Below are positions 1 through 9,241 of a DNA stretch of 64,000 bases, piece by piece. The notes beneath the pieces are model-generated. The model made no database searches. It saw nothing but the letters and a program-made list of their open reading frames with translations, and was not told the origin of the DNA. The stretch comes from Pseudomonas benzenivorans (GTDB lineage: Bacteria > Pseudomonadota > Gammaproteobacteria > Pseudomonadales > Pseudomonadaceae), in assembly GCF_024397895.1 (NCBI RefSeq), contig NZ_CP073346.1:3844001-3908000 (forward strand). Reading direction: 5' to 3'. A program made the position numbers and the translations under genes. Each line of letters opens with the position of its first letter. Within the stretch, counting starts at the first letter, position 1.

Positions 1-22
1 ATGGAGGTCGGCCTGGCAGCCA

Positions 23-1516
23 TCATTTCAGGTGGATGGTCATGTTCGGCGCCGTGACGGGTGACTCGTCGAACCAGCGGGTGGTGACCGTCTTGGTCTC
101 GGTGTAGAAACGCACGCCCTGTTTGCCGTAGGCGTGCAGGTCGCCGTAGAACGAGCCCTTCCAGCCGGTGAAGGAGAAGAAGGGCAGCGGCACCGGCACC
201 GGCACGTTGATGCCGACCTGACCGACTTCCACCGCGTGCTGATAGTGCCGCGCGGCGCCGCCGGAGCGGGTGAAGATCGAGGTGCCGTTGCCGTAGGGGC
301 TGGCGTTGACCAGGGCGATGGCCTCATCCAGGGTGTCGACCTCCATGCACACCAGCACCGGGCCGAAGATCTCCTCGCGATACAGGCCCATCTTGGTCGT
401 GACCCCGCGGAACAGCGTGGGGCCCAGCCAGTTGCCGTTCGGGTAGCCGTCCACGCTGCACTGCGAACCGTCGAGCAGGCACTCGGCACCCTCGGCCTTG
501 CCCTCGGCGATCAAGCGCTGCACCCGTTGCTTGGCCTGCTGGCTGATCAGCGGCCCGAAGGCGGCGTGGGGGTCGGTCCAGGGGCCGGGACGCAGTTCGG
601 CCATTTGCGCGCGCAACGCGTCGATCCACTGCTTCGACTCGCCGACGAACACCGCCACGCTGATCGCCATGCAGCGCTGGCCGGCGGCGCCGCAGCTGGA
701 GCCGACCAGGTTGCTGAGCACCTGATCCTTGTTGGCGTCCGGCAGGATCACCATGTGATTCTTCGCCCCGGCGAAGGCCTGCACGCGTTTGAGGTGGGCG
801 GTGCCGGTGCGGTAGATATGCTGGCCGACCGGCACCGAGCCGACGAAGGAGATGGCGCGGATGTCCGGGTGGGTGAGCAGGCTGTCGACCACCTCGCGGC
901 CGCCGTGCAGCACCTGCAGCACGCCCTGGGGGGCGCCGGCCTCGATGAACAGCTCGGCCAGGCGGTTGGGAGTCAGCGGGTCCTGTTCCGAGGGCTTGAG
1001 GATGAAGGTGTTGCCGGCGGCGATGGCCAGGGGAAACATCCACAGCGGAATCATCGCCGGAAAGTTGAACGGGGTGATCCCGGTGCACACGCCCAGGGGC
1101 TGGATCCAGCTGGCGGTGTCGATATCGCGGGCCACGTTCTCGGCGGTCTCGCCCATCATCAGGCTGGCGATGTTGGCCGCCTGCTCGACCACCTCGATGC
1201 CGCGCCAGACGTCACCCTTGGCGTCGGCCAGGGTCTTGCCGGTTTCCCCGGCGAGGATCTCGGCCAGCTCGTCGTGGTGTTCCTTGAGCAGGTGCTGGTA
1301 GCGCAGCATCAGGCGGGCGCGCTCCGGTACCGGCACCTCGCGCCAGCTCTGGAAGGCCGTCTTGGCGCTGGCCACGGCGGCCTCGATCTCCTCGGCCGTG
1401 GCCTTGGGCGCCAGGGCCAGCACTTCCTGGGTCGCCGGGTCGGTGACTTCGATGAATTCGCGGCTGCGACTCTCGCGCCATTCGCCTTCGATCAACTGCG
1501 GAATTGCCTTGGCCAT
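23..1516 (-). CDS. mmsA: methylmalonate-semialdehyde dehydrogenase (CoA-acylating)
   Basis: This is a 497-residue NAD-dependent aldehyde dehydrogenase of the MmsA type. The family oxidises methylmalonate semialdehyde, and malonate semialdehyde, to propionyl-CoA or acetyl-CoA in valine and beta-alanine catabolism in the cytoplasm. The catalytic cysteine is C282 in the segment GAAGQRCMA, and the N-terminal half has the usual Rossmann region. The ATG at 1516 is chosen because GGAGAG lies about 5 nt upstream; a GTG at 1528 is also in frame but overlaps that ribosome site. A divergent AraC-type gene lies 197 bp away, as with mmsR in Pseudomonas. mmsB would be expected just beyond the left edge. 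The stop codon is 22 bases from the window edge, so the gene is complete. Confidence 0.93.
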   Translation of the reverse strand: MAKAIPQLIEGEWRESRSREFIEVTDPATQEVLALAPKATAEEIEAAVASAKTAFQSWREVPVPERARLMLRYQHLLKEHHDELAEILAGETGKTLADAKGDVWRGIEVVEQAANIASLMMGETAENVARDIDTASWIQPLGVCTGITPFNFPAMIPLWMFPLAIAAGNTFILKPSEQDPLTPNRLAELFIEAGAPQGVLQVLHGGREVVDSLLTHPDIRAISFVGSVPVGQHIYRTGTAHLKRVQAFAGAKNHMVILPDANKDQVLSNLVGSSCGAAGQRCMAISVAVFVGESKQWIDALRAQMAELRPGPWTDPHAAFGPLISQQAKQRVQRLIAEGKAEGAECLLDGSQCSVDGYPNGNWLGPTLFRGVTTKMGLYREEIFGPVLVCMEVDTLDEAIALVNASPYGNGTSIFTRSGGAARHYQHAVEVGQVGINVPVPVPLPFFSFTGWKGSFYGDLHAYGKQGVRFYTETKTVTTRWFDESPVTAPNMTIHLK

Positions 1517-1550
1517 TGCTCTCTCCACGGGGACCTCGGATTGGGTCCGG

Positions 1551-1558
1551 TTGTTGTT
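1551..1558 (-). promoter_or_regulatory. candidate Hfq/Crc (AANAANAA) motif in mmsA leader
   Basis: The mmsA-sense strand reads AACAACAA about 34 nt before the ATG, a perfect match to the AANAANAA motif bound by Hfq/Crc in Pseudomonas catabolic mRNAs. It is somewhat farther from the start codon than the best-known sites. Function is inferred. Confidence 0.45.
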
Positions 1559-1592
1559 TTCCTATTGTTATAGCCGCCTCGAAGCGCCTTGT

Positions 1593-1629
1593 GGATTGAC
1601 GATCTTGGCCTGGGGATGGACGATCTTGG
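1593..1629. promoter_or_regulatory. 21-bp-spaced direct repeat, candidate MmsR operator
   Basis: GGATTGACGATCTTGG (1593-1608) is repeated as GGATGGACGATCTTGG (1614-1629), 15 of 16 bases identical with a start-to-start distance of 21 bp. Half-sites two helical turns apart are typical of AraC-family activators. The repeat sits between the divergent mmsA and AraC-type genes. A weaker third copy may begin at 1629. Binding by the neighbouring regulator is inferred from position. Confidence 0.6.
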
Positions 1630-1713
1630 GATTGGACGGGCTGGGCAGGCCAGGTTCTGGCAGCCCGGCATGCTGGTTTCGGGGCTCACAGGTGAGTAGC
1701 AGGGGCGCACGAC

Positions 1714-2616
1714 ATGGCGATGGATAAAACTACCCGGATTCGACAGGTCGATACCTCGAACTGGCCGCTGCCGGCCAATGGCGTGCGCTTCATCACGCCG
1801 CCGCGCCTGCGTCGCCTGCTGGCCCGCCACCCCCTGGCCCAGGGCTGCTACCCCCTGGCCCTGGGCTTCTACCCGGAGGCCCAGGGCCATCGCATGAACC
1901 GCCCGGCGCCGATCGATCATCTGCTGATCTATTGCCGCGCCGGACAGGGGTGGCTGGAGACCGCGGATGGACGAATGGCGGTCGGCGGCGGCGATCTGCT
2001 GCTGCTGCCCAAGGGCCAGGCCCACGCCTATGGCGCCGATGCCGGCAAACCCTGGACCCTGTACTTCGTGCACTTCGACGGTGATCTGGCGACGGACTTC
2101 CTCCGTCCCCTGGGCAAGGGACCGCTGTGGCACATCGGTGTGCAGCCACGGCTGCTGGCCGAGTTCGATGCGTTGCTGGGGCTGCGCAAGCAGGGTCTGA
2201 GCCTGCCGCATTTCATCTACGCCGCCCACCAGCTGCAGGCGCTGCTGGCCTCTCTGGCGGTGCTGCCGGCGCGGGCCAAGCTCAAGTCCGGGCGGGTGCT
2301 GGACGTCGACGCGGTGCAGGCGGTGATGCGCGCGCACCTGCACGGCTCGCTCAACCTCGACGAGCTGGCCGCCCAGTTCAAGCTGTCGCGCTTCCATTTC
2401 GCCAAGACCTACCGGGCGCTGACCGGTCATGCGCCGATCCAGGACTTCATCCAGCTGAAGATGGCCCATGCCTGCCGCCTGCTCGATGAAGGCACCCAGG
2501 GCATCCGCCAGGTCGCCGAACAGCTGGGCTACGAGGACGTCTATTACTTCTCCCGGCTGTTTCGCAAGGTGGTCGGCATGGCGCCCAGCCACTACCGGGC
2601 GTTGCACCAGGGCTAG
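1714..2616 (+). CDS. mmsR: AraC family transcriptional regulator, MmsR-like
   Basis: The 300-residue protein has an N-terminal AraC-type cupin ligand domain (roughly residues 45-140) and a C-terminal double helix-turn-helix (about 200-298). The second HTH reads IRQVAEQLGYEDVYYFSRLFRK, typical of the family. It is divergent from mmsA, and MmsR is the known AraC-type activator of mmsAB in P. aeruginosa, of nearly the same length. A 21-bp-spaced direct repeat in the shared intergenic region is a plausible binding site. The start at 1714 has AGCAGGGG upstream; a second in-frame ATG lies six bases later. The specific name rests on context and length, while the family is clear. Confidence 0.82.
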   Translation: MAMDKTTRIRQVDTSNWPLPANGVRFITPPRLRRLLARHPLAQGCYPLALGFYPEAQGHRMNRPAPIDHLLIYCRAGQGWLETADGRMAVGGGDLLLLPKGQAHAYGADAGKPWTLYFVHFDGDLATDFLRPLGKGPLWHIGVQPRLLAEFDALLGLRKQGLSLPHFIYAAHQLQALLASLAVLPARAKLKSGRVLDVDAVQAVMRAHLHGSLNLDELAAQFKLSRFHFAKTYRALTGHAPIQDFIQLKMAHACRLLDEGTQGIRQVAEQLGYEDVYYFSRLFRKVVGMAPSHYRALHQG

Positions 2617-2713
2617 TGACCGGTCCGCTGGCGCAATCCGTGGGCCCGTTGTCCTGGCGCCCATGGCCCGCCGGCCGCAGCATGGCAGCCGACGTGACAC
2701 CCGGGAGCCGACC

Positions 2714-3367
2714 ATGCACGATCATCCATTCGAGGCACTTGCCGCGCGTGTCCGCCAGCGCCCTCTGGCAGTCGCCATCTTGCTGTTCCCCGAGGTCGAG
2801 GTGCTCGACTTCGCCGGGCCGTTCGAGGTGTTCTCGGTGGCTTCGCGCGTGGCGCTGCGCGGCGCGCTGCCGACGCACCCGGCGTTCACCGTGCAGACCG
2901 TGGCCGCAACGCCCGCCCTGGTCGCCGCCAGACACGGGCTGCAGGTCCTGCCTGCGGCGAGCTTCGCCGACGCGGCACCCTGCGATGTGCTGATAGTGCC
3001 CGGCGGCGTGGTGACCCAGCCGCTGGGCGATGACGCCACCCTGGCCTGGGTCGCCGAGACCGCCGGACGCGCCAGCCTGACCGCCTCGGTCTGCACCGGG
3101 GCGTTCATTCTGGCCCGGGCCGGCCTGCTCGGCGGCGGGCCGGTGACCACCCATTGGGAAGACGTCGCCGACCTGCGCGCGGGATATCCGCGGCTCGAGG
3201 TGGTCGAAGGCGTGCCCTTCGTCGAGCGCGGATCGATCTTCACCTCGGCCGGCATTTCGGCGGGGATCGGCATGAGCCTGCACCTGGTCGGACGCATACT
3301 GGGCGCCGAGCTCGCGCGCGCCACGGCCCGGCAGATGCAGTACGACTGGGTCGAAACCGCGGTCTGA
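2714..3367 (+). CDS. DJ-1/PfpI family protein (GATase1-like)
   Basis: A 217-residue protein with the DJ-1/PfpI fold. It opens with VAILLFPEVEVLDFAGPFEV, has the PGG loop (LIVPGGVVTQP) and the nucleophile-elbow cysteine in SVCTGAFILARAGLL, followed by the TTHW motif. This subgroup resembles the ligand-binding half of GATase1-type AraC regulators and isonitrile-hydratase-like proteins, but no DNA-binding domain is present. The ATG at 2714 is used because the open frame extends back over the preceding AraC gene, where it cannot be coding. The gap to mmsR is 97 bp, so it may be a separate unit. The substrate cannot be told from sequence. Confidence 0.85.
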   Translation: MHDHPFEALAARVRQRPLAVAILLFPEVEVLDFAGPFEVFSVASRVALRGALPTHPAFTVQTVAATPALVAARHGLQVLPAASFADAAPCDVLIVPGGVVTQPLGDDATLAWVAETAGRASLTASVCTGAFILARAGLLGGGPVTTHWEDVADLRAGYPRLEVVEGVPFVERGSIFTSAGISAGIGMSLHLVGRILGAELARATARQMQYDWVETAV

Positions 3368-3450
3368 GGGCGCCCGGCCTGGCGCTTGACTTGCGCCAGG
3401 GCCTTCACTAGCGTGCCGGCTCCGTTTGTTCGCGAGCCCAGGAATCAGGC

Positions 3451-4143
3451 ATGACCACGGTCGACAACATCAAGCTCGAAGCCGGCTGGAAACAGGCCCT
3501 GCGCGAGGAGTTCGACAAACCCTACATGAAGGCGTTGGCCGACTTCCTGCGCCAGGAGAAGGCCGCCGGCAAGGAGATCTACCCGCCGGGTCCGCTGATC
3601 TTCAACGCCCTCAACTCGACGCCGCTGGAGCGGGTCAAGGTGGTGGTCATCGGCCAGGACCCCTACCACGGTCCGGGCCAGGCCCATGGCCTGTGCTTCT
3701 CGGTGCAGCCCGGGGTGCCGACGCCGCCGTCCTTGTTGAACATCTACAAGGAGCTCAAGCGCGACCTGAACATCGACATCGCCAGCCACGGCTGCCTGCA
3801 GCACTGGGCCGAGCAGGGCGTGCTGCTGCTCAACACCTCGCTGACGGTCGAGCGCGGCGTCGCCGGCTCCCATGCCGGCAAGGGCTGGCAGAAATTCACC
3901 GACCGGGTGATCGAGGTGGTCAGCGGCCAGTGCCCGCGCCTGGTGTTCCTGCTGTGGGGCGCCCACGCCCAGAGCAAGGAGCGGCTGATCGATCCCACCA
4001 AACACCTGATCCTGCGCTCGCCGCACCCCTCGCCACTGTCCGCCCACCGCGGCTTCATCGGCAACGGCCACTTCGGTCGCACCAACAAGTTCCTCGAGCA
4101 GAATGGCCTGACCCCGGTGGACTGGCGCCTGCCGGCACTCTAG
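3451..4143 (+). CDS. ung: uracil-DNA glycosylase
   Basis: A 230-residue family 1 uracil-DNA glycosylase that removes uracil from DNA to begin base excision repair. The water-activating motif GQDPYH is at residues 68-73 with the catalytic D70. The DNA-intercalating motif [10 protein letters not shown] starts at H192, and the uracil-binding region [11 protein letters not shown] is present. Length matches the bacterial family. It converges on the lipoprotein gene at 4151 with only seven bases between the stop codons. The ATG at 3451 follows an AGGAA sequence. Confidence 0.98.
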   Translation: MTTVDNIKLEAGWKQALREEFDKPYMKALADFLRQEKAAGKEIYPPGPLIFNALNSTPLERVKVVVIGQDPYHGPGQAHGLCFSVQPGVPTPPSLLNIYKELKRDLNIDIASHGCLQHWAEQGVLLLNTSLTVERGVAGSHAGKGWQKFTDRVIEVVSGQCPRLVFLLWGAHAQSKERLIDPTKHLILRSPHPSPLSAHRGFIGNGHFGRTNKFLEQNGLTPVDWRLPAL

Positions 4144-4150
4144 GCGCAAC

Positions 4151-5032
4151 TCAGGCCTGGGCGGGCGGCAGCGGGCAGAGGTGCTTGGCCAGATCCCGGG
4201 CGAACTGGCGCAGACGTTGGCTCAGGCGCTGCCTCTGACGCGGCTCGGCGCTGGCCAGTAGCCGGCTGAACAACGCTGCCGTCGCCCGTCGGGCATGTGG
4301 ATAGGCCTGGCGGTACTCGGCGTCCTGGAAGCTTTCGCGGGCCTGCAGCAGGCGCGTCATGCGCGCCGCAAAAACGTCGCTGTCGCGCTCCTGCAGGGCG
4401 GCCAGGAGCGCGGCCTGCCAGCGCAGGCGGTTGCGTAGCCACAGGCGATTCTGCTCGCCCAGGGCCTGGGCCCAGTGGCTCAGGTGGCGCCGTTGCGTGG
4501 CATTGAGGCGGCCGAACCAGGGCTCCAGGCGCTGCTCCATGCGCTCGGCGCGTTCGCTGATCTGGACCGCCAGCGGCGGCTCGAGATACGCCTGGCGATC
4601 GTCGTGGTAGTCCTCCTGCAGCGTCGCCTGCAATTCGGCCACCTGCTCTGCGCTGAGACTCTGCAACAGGGCGACGGCGGTCGGGGTGATCTGCACGGCG
4701 ATGCGTTGCAGCGCCGCATCGGCTTGCGCCAGGTGCTCGGCCAACTGCGCGGTGCTGACCTGCGGCTGCTCGACCAGTTCGCGGCTGCGCTGCAGCCAGG
4801 CCAGGTTGCGTGGCAGTTCACGGCTGCAGTGCCAGTCCAGATGAGCCTGCAGGCGTGGCCCGAGCCAGGCGCGCTGCTGGCTGTCGAGGTTGAGGTAGTG
4901 ATCCAGGCGCCAGGGCAGCAGCCAGTCGAGGTTGCGGTAGATCAGGTCGATCCGGCTGCAGGCGCTCAGCAGCAGCCCCACGGCGAGCAAAAGGGCCAGG
5001 CGTTTCGAAGAGATTCGCCAGTGCAGGATCAT
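4151..5032 (-). CDS. DUF6279-type lipoprotein
   Basis: A 293-residue predicted lipoprotein. The N-terminus has basic residues, a hydrophobic stretch and a lipobox ending LLLSAC, so cleavage before the cysteine and lipid anchoring are expected. The mature part is helical and rich in Gln, Arg and Leu, as in the DUF6279 family. No enzymatic motif is visible and the role is unknown. The frame is open far upstream, over the neighbouring membrane-protein gene; the ATG at 5032 is the only start that gives a sensible signal peptide. A homologue follows ung in P. aeruginosa (recalled synteny). Confidence 0.85.
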   Translation of the reverse strand: MILHWRISSKRLALLLAVGLLLSACSRIDLIYRNLDWLLPWRLDHYLNLDSQQRAWLGPRLQAHLDWHCSRELPRNLAWLQRSRELVEQPQVSTAQLAEHLAQADAALQRIAVQITPTAVALLQSLSAEQVAELQATLQEDYHDDRQAYLEPPLAVQISERAERMEQRLEPWFGRLNATQRRHLSHWAQALGEQNRLWLRNRLRWQAALLAALQERDSDVFAARMTRLLQARESFQDAEYRQAYPHARRATAALFSRLLASAEPRQRQRLSQRLRQFARDLAKHLCPLPPAQA

Positions 5033-5109
5033 TGGCACCGCCTCGACGGCGAAGGAAGCAGGTTGCCGAATAGTAAAGGCCAGTTCCGCGCAGGGCGGGA
5101 CATGACGGC

Positions 5110-5135
5110 AAAAAAGAGCCCGCACGAGGCGGGCT
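5110..5135 (-). terminator. rho-independent terminator of the opdH-tct-abrB operon
   Basis: On the minus strand AGCCCGC and GCGGGCT form a 7-bp stem with a 5-base loop followed by a run of six T. The hairpin overlaps the stop codon of the AbrB-type gene and closes the minus-strand operon. Confidence 0.8.
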
Positions 5136-6198
5136 AAAGCGTGGTCGTCGAAGGGGTGACGGGCCTGAGGCGTTGCCACAGGCGGAACAGCGGCTCGGCC
5201 AGGAACATCACCAGAAACAGCCGTAGCACCTGCAGCGCGGTGACCAGCGCCACCGACAGCTGCAGCGCTTCGGCCGTCAGGCACAGTTCGGTGATGCCGC
5301 CGGGCATCATGCCGAGCATCAGCGAGGTGGCGTCCTGGCCGGCCAGCCAGCCAAGGGCTTCGGCCAGCAGCACGGCGCTGGCCATGGCGAGCAGGCTGAA
5401 CAGCAGGATGCGGGCGAGAAAGCCCGGCGCGCTGCGAAAGAAACTGCGGTCGAAATGACAACCCAGGGCGCAGCCGATCAGCCATTGGCCGACCTGGCCG
5501 AGACCCGGCGGCAGGCCCAGCTCGAGGTCGAAGGACACGCTGGCCAGGGCGCACAGCGTCAGCGGGCCGAGCATCCAGGGGTTGGGCTGCCTGAGCTTTT
5601 TCCACAGCAGTGCCAGCAACAGGCCGCCCGGCAGCAGCACGCCCAGCCAGGTCCAGTCCGCCGGGGCGGGGGCGGGCGCCTGGGCGGGCGCCAGGCTCCA
5701 GGTGAACAGGGCCGGCACCAGTAGCACCACCAGCAGCATACGCAGGCTGTGGGCGGCGGCGACCCGGGCGATCTGGGCATTGTGGCGCTGGGCCAGGTTG
5801 ACCATCTCGCTGGCGCCGCCGGGCATGCTGGCGAAGAACGCGGTGGCGCGGTCGACGCCGGCGCGGCGCAGCAGGGTGACGCCGATCAGGCTGAGCAGCA
5901 GGGTGGCGCAGGCACCGGCCAGGATCAGGCCGAAGTGGCCAAGCAGCTGGCCCATCACCTCGTCGGTGAAGTGCAGGCCGATGCCGCTGGCCACCAGCCA
6001 CTGGCCGGCTTGCCGGCCGCCCGGCAGCTCGCCGATCAGCCAGCCCCCGCAGCGAGCGGCGATCACCGCCAGCAGCGAGCCGATGATCCACGGCAGCGGC
6101 CAGCCCAGCAGGCTGGCCAGGTAGCCGCCGGCCAGGCCGACCAGGGGCGTCGCCCACCAGTGGCGCCAGCCTGGCCGGCCGATCAGCGCATCAGGCAT
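5134..6198 (-). CDS. AbrB family membrane protein (ammonia monooxygenase-type DUF)
   Basis: A 354-residue polytopic inner-membrane protein with about ten hydrophobic segments arranged as two related halves. Each half contains the family's glycine-rich signature: FFASMPGGASEMV in the first and MLGMMPGGITELC in the second. This is the AbrB-duplication family, often mislabelled ammonia monooxygenase; its transported substrate is not established. The ATG overlaps the tctA stop by eight bases, so it is translationally coupled to the tripartite tricarboxylate transporter and probably made only with it. That suggests a role in the same solute pathway, though it is not a classical TTT component. Confidence 0.85.
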   Translation of the reverse strand: MPDALIGRPGWRHWWATPLVGLAGGYLASLLGWPLPWIIGSLLAVIAARCGGWLIGELPGGRQAGQWLVASGIGLHFTDEVMGQLLGHFGLILAGACATLLLSLIGVTLLRRAGVDRATAFFASMPGGASEMVNLAQRHNAQIARVAAAHSLRMLLVVLLVPALFTWSLAPAQAPAPAPADWTWLGVLLPGGLLLALLWKKLRQPNPWMLGPLTLCALASVSFDLELGLPPGLGQVGQWLIGCALGCHFDRSFFRSAPGFLARILLFSLLAMASAVLLAEALGWLAGQDATSLMLGMMPGGITELCLTAEALQLSVALVTALQVLRLFLVMFLAEPLFRLWQRLRPVTPSTTTL

Positions 6199-7699
6199 TG
6201 GCCAGGCGCGCGCGGGTGCGTCCGCGCATCCAGCGCAGGCCCGGCATGGCGAGCATCAGCGCGGCCAGGCCCCACAGGCACAGGGTGATCGGGCTGGACC
6301 AGAGGATGCTCAGCTCGCCGGCGGAGATCGACAGGGCGCGGCGCAGGTTGTCCTCCATCAGCTCGCCGAGGACGAAGCCGAGGATCACCGCCGACAGCGG
6401 GAAGTCCAGTTTGCGCAGGAGATAGCCGAACACGCCCAGGCCGATCATCAGCAGCAGGTCGAAGGTGGTGCTGTGCACCGCGTAGACGCCGACCATGCTG
6501 ATCACCGTGATGGCCGGTACCAGAATCCAGTTGGGCACGCTGAGCATGCGCGAGAACAGGCCGATCAGCGGGATGTTCATCACCAGCAGGATGACGTTGC
6601 CGATGAACAGCGAGGCGATCAGGCCCCAGACCACGTCCGGCTGTTGCTCGAACAGCATCGGCCCCGGGGTGATGTTGTACAGCGCCAACGCGCCGATCAT
6701 CACCGCGGTGGTGCCCGAACCCGGTACGCCGAGGGTCAGCATGGGGATCAGCGAGCCGCAGGCCGAGGCGTTGTTGGCCGCTTCCGGGGCGGCCAGGCCG
6801 CGCAGGTCGCCTTCGCCGAACTTGCCTGAACTGCCAGCCAGGCGCTTCTCGGTCATGTAGGTCATGGCGCTGGCGATGGTCGCGCCGGCACCGGGCAGGG
6901 TGCCGATGACGAAGCCGGCCAGGGCGCTGCGGACCATGGTCCCGAAGGTGCTGCAGAACTCCTTGAAGTTGAACAGCAGCCGACCGCTGGCCTTCACCGC
7001 CTGCTGGCCAGCGTGGGTGTTTTCCAGCATCACCAGGATCTCGCTGACGCTGAAGAAACCGATCACCACGATGATGAACTGGATGCCGTCGGACAGGCTG
7101 ACGCTGCCGAAGGTGAAGCGGTACACCCCGGTGGTCGAATCGACCCCCACGGTGGCCAGGGCCAGGCCGATCAGCGCGGCCATCAGGGTCTTGACCGGCT
7201 TGTCGCCGACCATGCCGCCGAGGCAGGCGATGGCGAAGACCATCAGCACGAAGTACTCGGCGGGGCCGAACGCCACTGCCCACTTGGCCAGCAGCGGGGC
7301 GAACAGGACCACGCCGCAGGTGGCAATCATGCTGCCGACGAAGGAGCTGACCGCCGACAGCGACAGGGCGATGCCGGCCTTGCCCTGGCGTGCCAGGGGA
7401 TAGCCGTCGAGGGTGGTCATCACCGCTGCGGCGTCACCCGGCACGTTGAGCAGGATGGCGGAAATGCGGCCGCCGTACTCGCAGCCCAGGTAGACCGCCG
7501 CCAGCAGGATCAGCGCGGTTTCCGGCGGCAGGCCGAAGGCGAAGGCCAGGGGCAGCAGCAGGGCCACGCCGTTGATCGGGCCGAGGCCCGGCAGCAGGCC
7601 GACCACGGTGCCGACGAAGGCGCCGAACAGCGCGACCAGCAGGTTGTCCGGGCGCGTCGCGACGTCGAACCCCTGGCTCAAGAAATGCAACGTTTCCAT
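6191..7699 (-). CDS. tctA: tripartite tricarboxylate transporter large permease TctA
   Basis: A 502-residue membrane protein of the TctA family, the large transmembrane subunit of the binding-protein-dependent, ion-gradient-driven tricarboxylate transporter. Signatures include GLLPGLGPINGVALLLP near the N-terminus, the YGGRISAILLNVPGD motif, and the matching second-half motif TLPGAGATIASAMTYMTEKR. Around ten to twelve hydrophobic segments are visible. The start at 7699 is one base from the tctB stop, and the end overlaps the AbrB-type gene, so the whole set is one operon with opdH. Substrates are probably citrate, isocitrate or cis-aconitate, by analogy with the OpdH/Tct system. Confidence 0.95.
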   Translation of the reverse strand: METLHFLSQGFDVATRPDNLLVALFGAFVGTVVGLLPGLGPINGVALLLPLAFAFGLPPETALILLAAVYLGCEYGGRISAILLNVPGDAAAVMTTLDGYPLARQGKAGIALSLSAVSSFVGSMIATCGVVLFAPLLAKWAVAFGPAEYFVLMVFAIACLGGMVGDKPVKTLMAALIGLALATVGVDSTTGVYRFTFGSVSLSDGIQFIIVVIGFFSVSEILVMLENTHAGQQAVKASGRLLFNFKEFCSTFGTMVRSALAGFVIGTLPGAGATIASAMTYMTEKRLAGSSGKFGEGDLRGLAAPEAANNASACGSLIPMLTLGVPGSGTTAVMIGALALYNITPGPMLFEQQPDVVWGLIASLFIGNVILLVMNIPLIGLFSRMLSVPNWILVPAITVISMVGVYAVHSTTFDLLLMIGLGVFGYLLRKLDFPLSAVILGFVLGELMEDNLRRALSISAGELSILWSSPITLCLWGLAALMLAMPGLRWMRGRTRARLANA

Positions 7700-7700
7700 C

Positions 7701-8144
7701 TCAGCTCTCCACGAAGGCTTTGAACAGGCCGAGCGGCAGCGGCACGTCCAGTACGAGGTCGAACAGGCCGAAAAGCAGGCTGCCCATCAGTGCGCCACTG
7801 ACGACGCAGGGCAGCAGCCGGCCGGTGAACAGCAGGCCCATGGCGAAGGTGGCCAGGGCGGTGCTGAGGACAAAGCCCAGGGGCTCGAACAACAGGGCAT
7901 AGACCACGAGCGCCAGCACACAGAGCGCTGCGCGTTTTACGCTGGGCAGATGCAGCTGTTGTTCCAGCAGACCCGGCTTGATCAGCAGCCACAGCGAGCC
8001 TGCGCCCATCAGCCCCAGCAGCAGCAAAGGGAAGGCGCGCGGGCCGACCGGGTCGTAGGCGAAAGGTGCCTGGAAGCTCCAGGCGCGGACCGCGAGCCCG
8101 GCGCAAATCAGCAGCCAGACCGCGGAAAACAGGCGGACGTACAT
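7701..8144 (-). CDS. tctB: tripartite tricarboxylate transporter small permease TctB
   Basis: A 147-residue protein with four hydrophobic segments, the size and layout of the small TTT membrane subunit TctB. It forms the membrane complex with TctA. Sequence identity in this family is low, so the call leans on its position between tctC and tctA, the one-base gap to tctA and the topology. The N-terminal helix and a PRAFPLLLL element are typical of the family. The start at 8144 is the first ATG; 90 bases separate it from the tctC stop. Confidence 0.9.
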   Translation of the reverse strand: MYVRLFSAVWLLICAGLAVRAWSFQAPFAYDPVGPRAFPLLLLGLMGAGSLWLLIKPGLLEQQLHLPSVKRAALCVLALVVYALLFEPLGFVLSTALATFAMGLLFTGRLLPCVVSGALMGSLLFGLFDLVLDVPLPLGLFKAFVES

Positions 8145-8234
8145 GGGTAAATACCTAGTCGAGCTCAGGAAGTACTCGGAACCGCAAGCTGGGGCGAGCC
8201 GCTGCCCAACCCAGCCTGTGGTGATGCGGAGCTG

Positions 8235-9212
8235 TTACTGCGTCAGGCCAAACTCGCCGGCCAGTGTCTTGTATTCCCCAACTTGCTTGAGGACGAAGGC
8301 ATTCAGCTCGTCGCCGGTCATGCTCAGCGGCTGCAGGTCGCGCTGCTCGCGCAGGGTGGCGAAGTCCTCGCGGGCCAGCATGCTGTCGAACTGCTGCTTC
8401 CACCAGCCGTACTGCTCGTCGCTGACCTCTGGGCCGACATAGAAGCCGCGGATCACCGGCCAGCTGATGTCGAAGCCCTGCTCCTTGGCGGTTGGGATCT
8501 CGGCCAGCTTGCCTGGCAGGCGCTCGTCGGACAGCACCGCGAGGATGCGCACCTTGTTTGCCGCCAGTTGCGGGGTGACCTCGCCCAGGCCGCTGCTGGT
8601 GACCTGCACATGGCCGCCGAGCATGGCGGTGAGGGTCTCGCCGCCGCCTTCGAAGGCCACGTAGCGCAGGTTCTTCGGATCGATGCCGGCGGCGCGGGCG
8701 ATCAGCGCGGTCTGCATCCAGTCCTGGCCACCGATGGTGGCGCCGGCACCGAAGACGATGCTCGCGGGGTCCTTCTTCAGTGCGTCGACCAGGTCGTTGA
8801 GGGTCTGGTAGGGCGAGTCGGCGCGCACGGTGATGGCGCCGTAGTCGGTGCCGACCGCGGCCAGCCAGCGCACCGCGTTCTCGTCGTAACGGCCGAACTT
8901 GCCCTGGGCCAGGTTGAGCAGGGAGCCGCTGGAGAAGGCAACTATGGTGCCCGGGTCATCGGCGCGCTGGGCGACCACCGCGTTGTAGGCCACCGCGCCG
9001 ACACCGCCGGGCATGTAGGTGACGCGCATCGGCGCCTTGAGCAGGCCGCTGTCCTTGAGGCCGCTCTGGGCCAGCTTGCAGGTCAGGTCGAAGCCGCCGC
9101 CGGGCTTGGCCGGGGCGATGCACTCGGGGCGCTTGGGCTCGGCGGCCAGCAGCTGGCTGGAGAAGGCCAGGCAGGCGGTGGCCAGGGCGAGTTTGCTGAA
9201 GACAGTTTTCAT
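8235..9212 (-). CDS. tctC: TctC/Bug family tricarboxylate-binding periplasmic protein
   Basis: A 325-residue extracytoplasmic solute-binding protein. A Sec signal peptide ends near LAFSSQLLAAEP. The mature part shows the Bug/TctC pattern: ECIAPAKPGGGFDLTCK near the start, the MPGGVGAVAYN motif, and GAGATIGGQDWM in the ligand-binding region. It should capture tricarboxylates in the periplasm and deliver them to TctAB. It lies 29 bases after opdH, and a perfect AANAANAA motif sits in that gap close to the ribosome-binding GAGAGG. Confidence 0.94.
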   Translation of the reverse strand: MKTVFSKLALATACLAFSSQLLAAEPKRPECIAPAKPGGGFDLTCKLAQSGLKDSGLLKAPMRVTYMPGGVGAVAYNAVVAQRADDPGTIVAFSSGSLLNLAQGKFGRYDENAVRWLAAVGTDYGAITVRADSPYQTLNDLVDALKKDPASIVFGAGATIGGQDWMQTALIARAAGIDPKNLRYVAFEGGGETLTAMLGGHVQVTSSGLGEVTPQLAANKVRILAVLSDERLPGKLAEIPTAKEQGFDISWPVIRGFYVGPEVSDEQYGWWKQQFDSMLAREDFATLREQRDLQPLSMTGDELNAFVLKQVGEYKTLAGEFGLTQ

Positions 9213-9228
9213 GGGGGTTACCTCTCGA

Positions 9229-9236
9229 TTGTTATT
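9229..9236 (-). promoter_or_regulatory. candidate Hfq/Crc (AANAANAA) motif before tctC
   Basis: The sense strand reads AATAACAA followed by TCGAGAGG and the tctC start about 16 nt downstream. A perfect AANAANAA next to the ribosome-binding site is the classical arrangement for Hfq/Crc translational repression. Function is inferred. Confidence 0.55.
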
Positions 9237-9241
9237 GTGGA

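Noticed and set aside
5033..6157. Upstream extension of the DUF6279-type lipoprotein frame
   Set aside because: It runs over the AbrB-type gene and would bury the lipobox; the ATG at 5032 gives a proper signal peptide.
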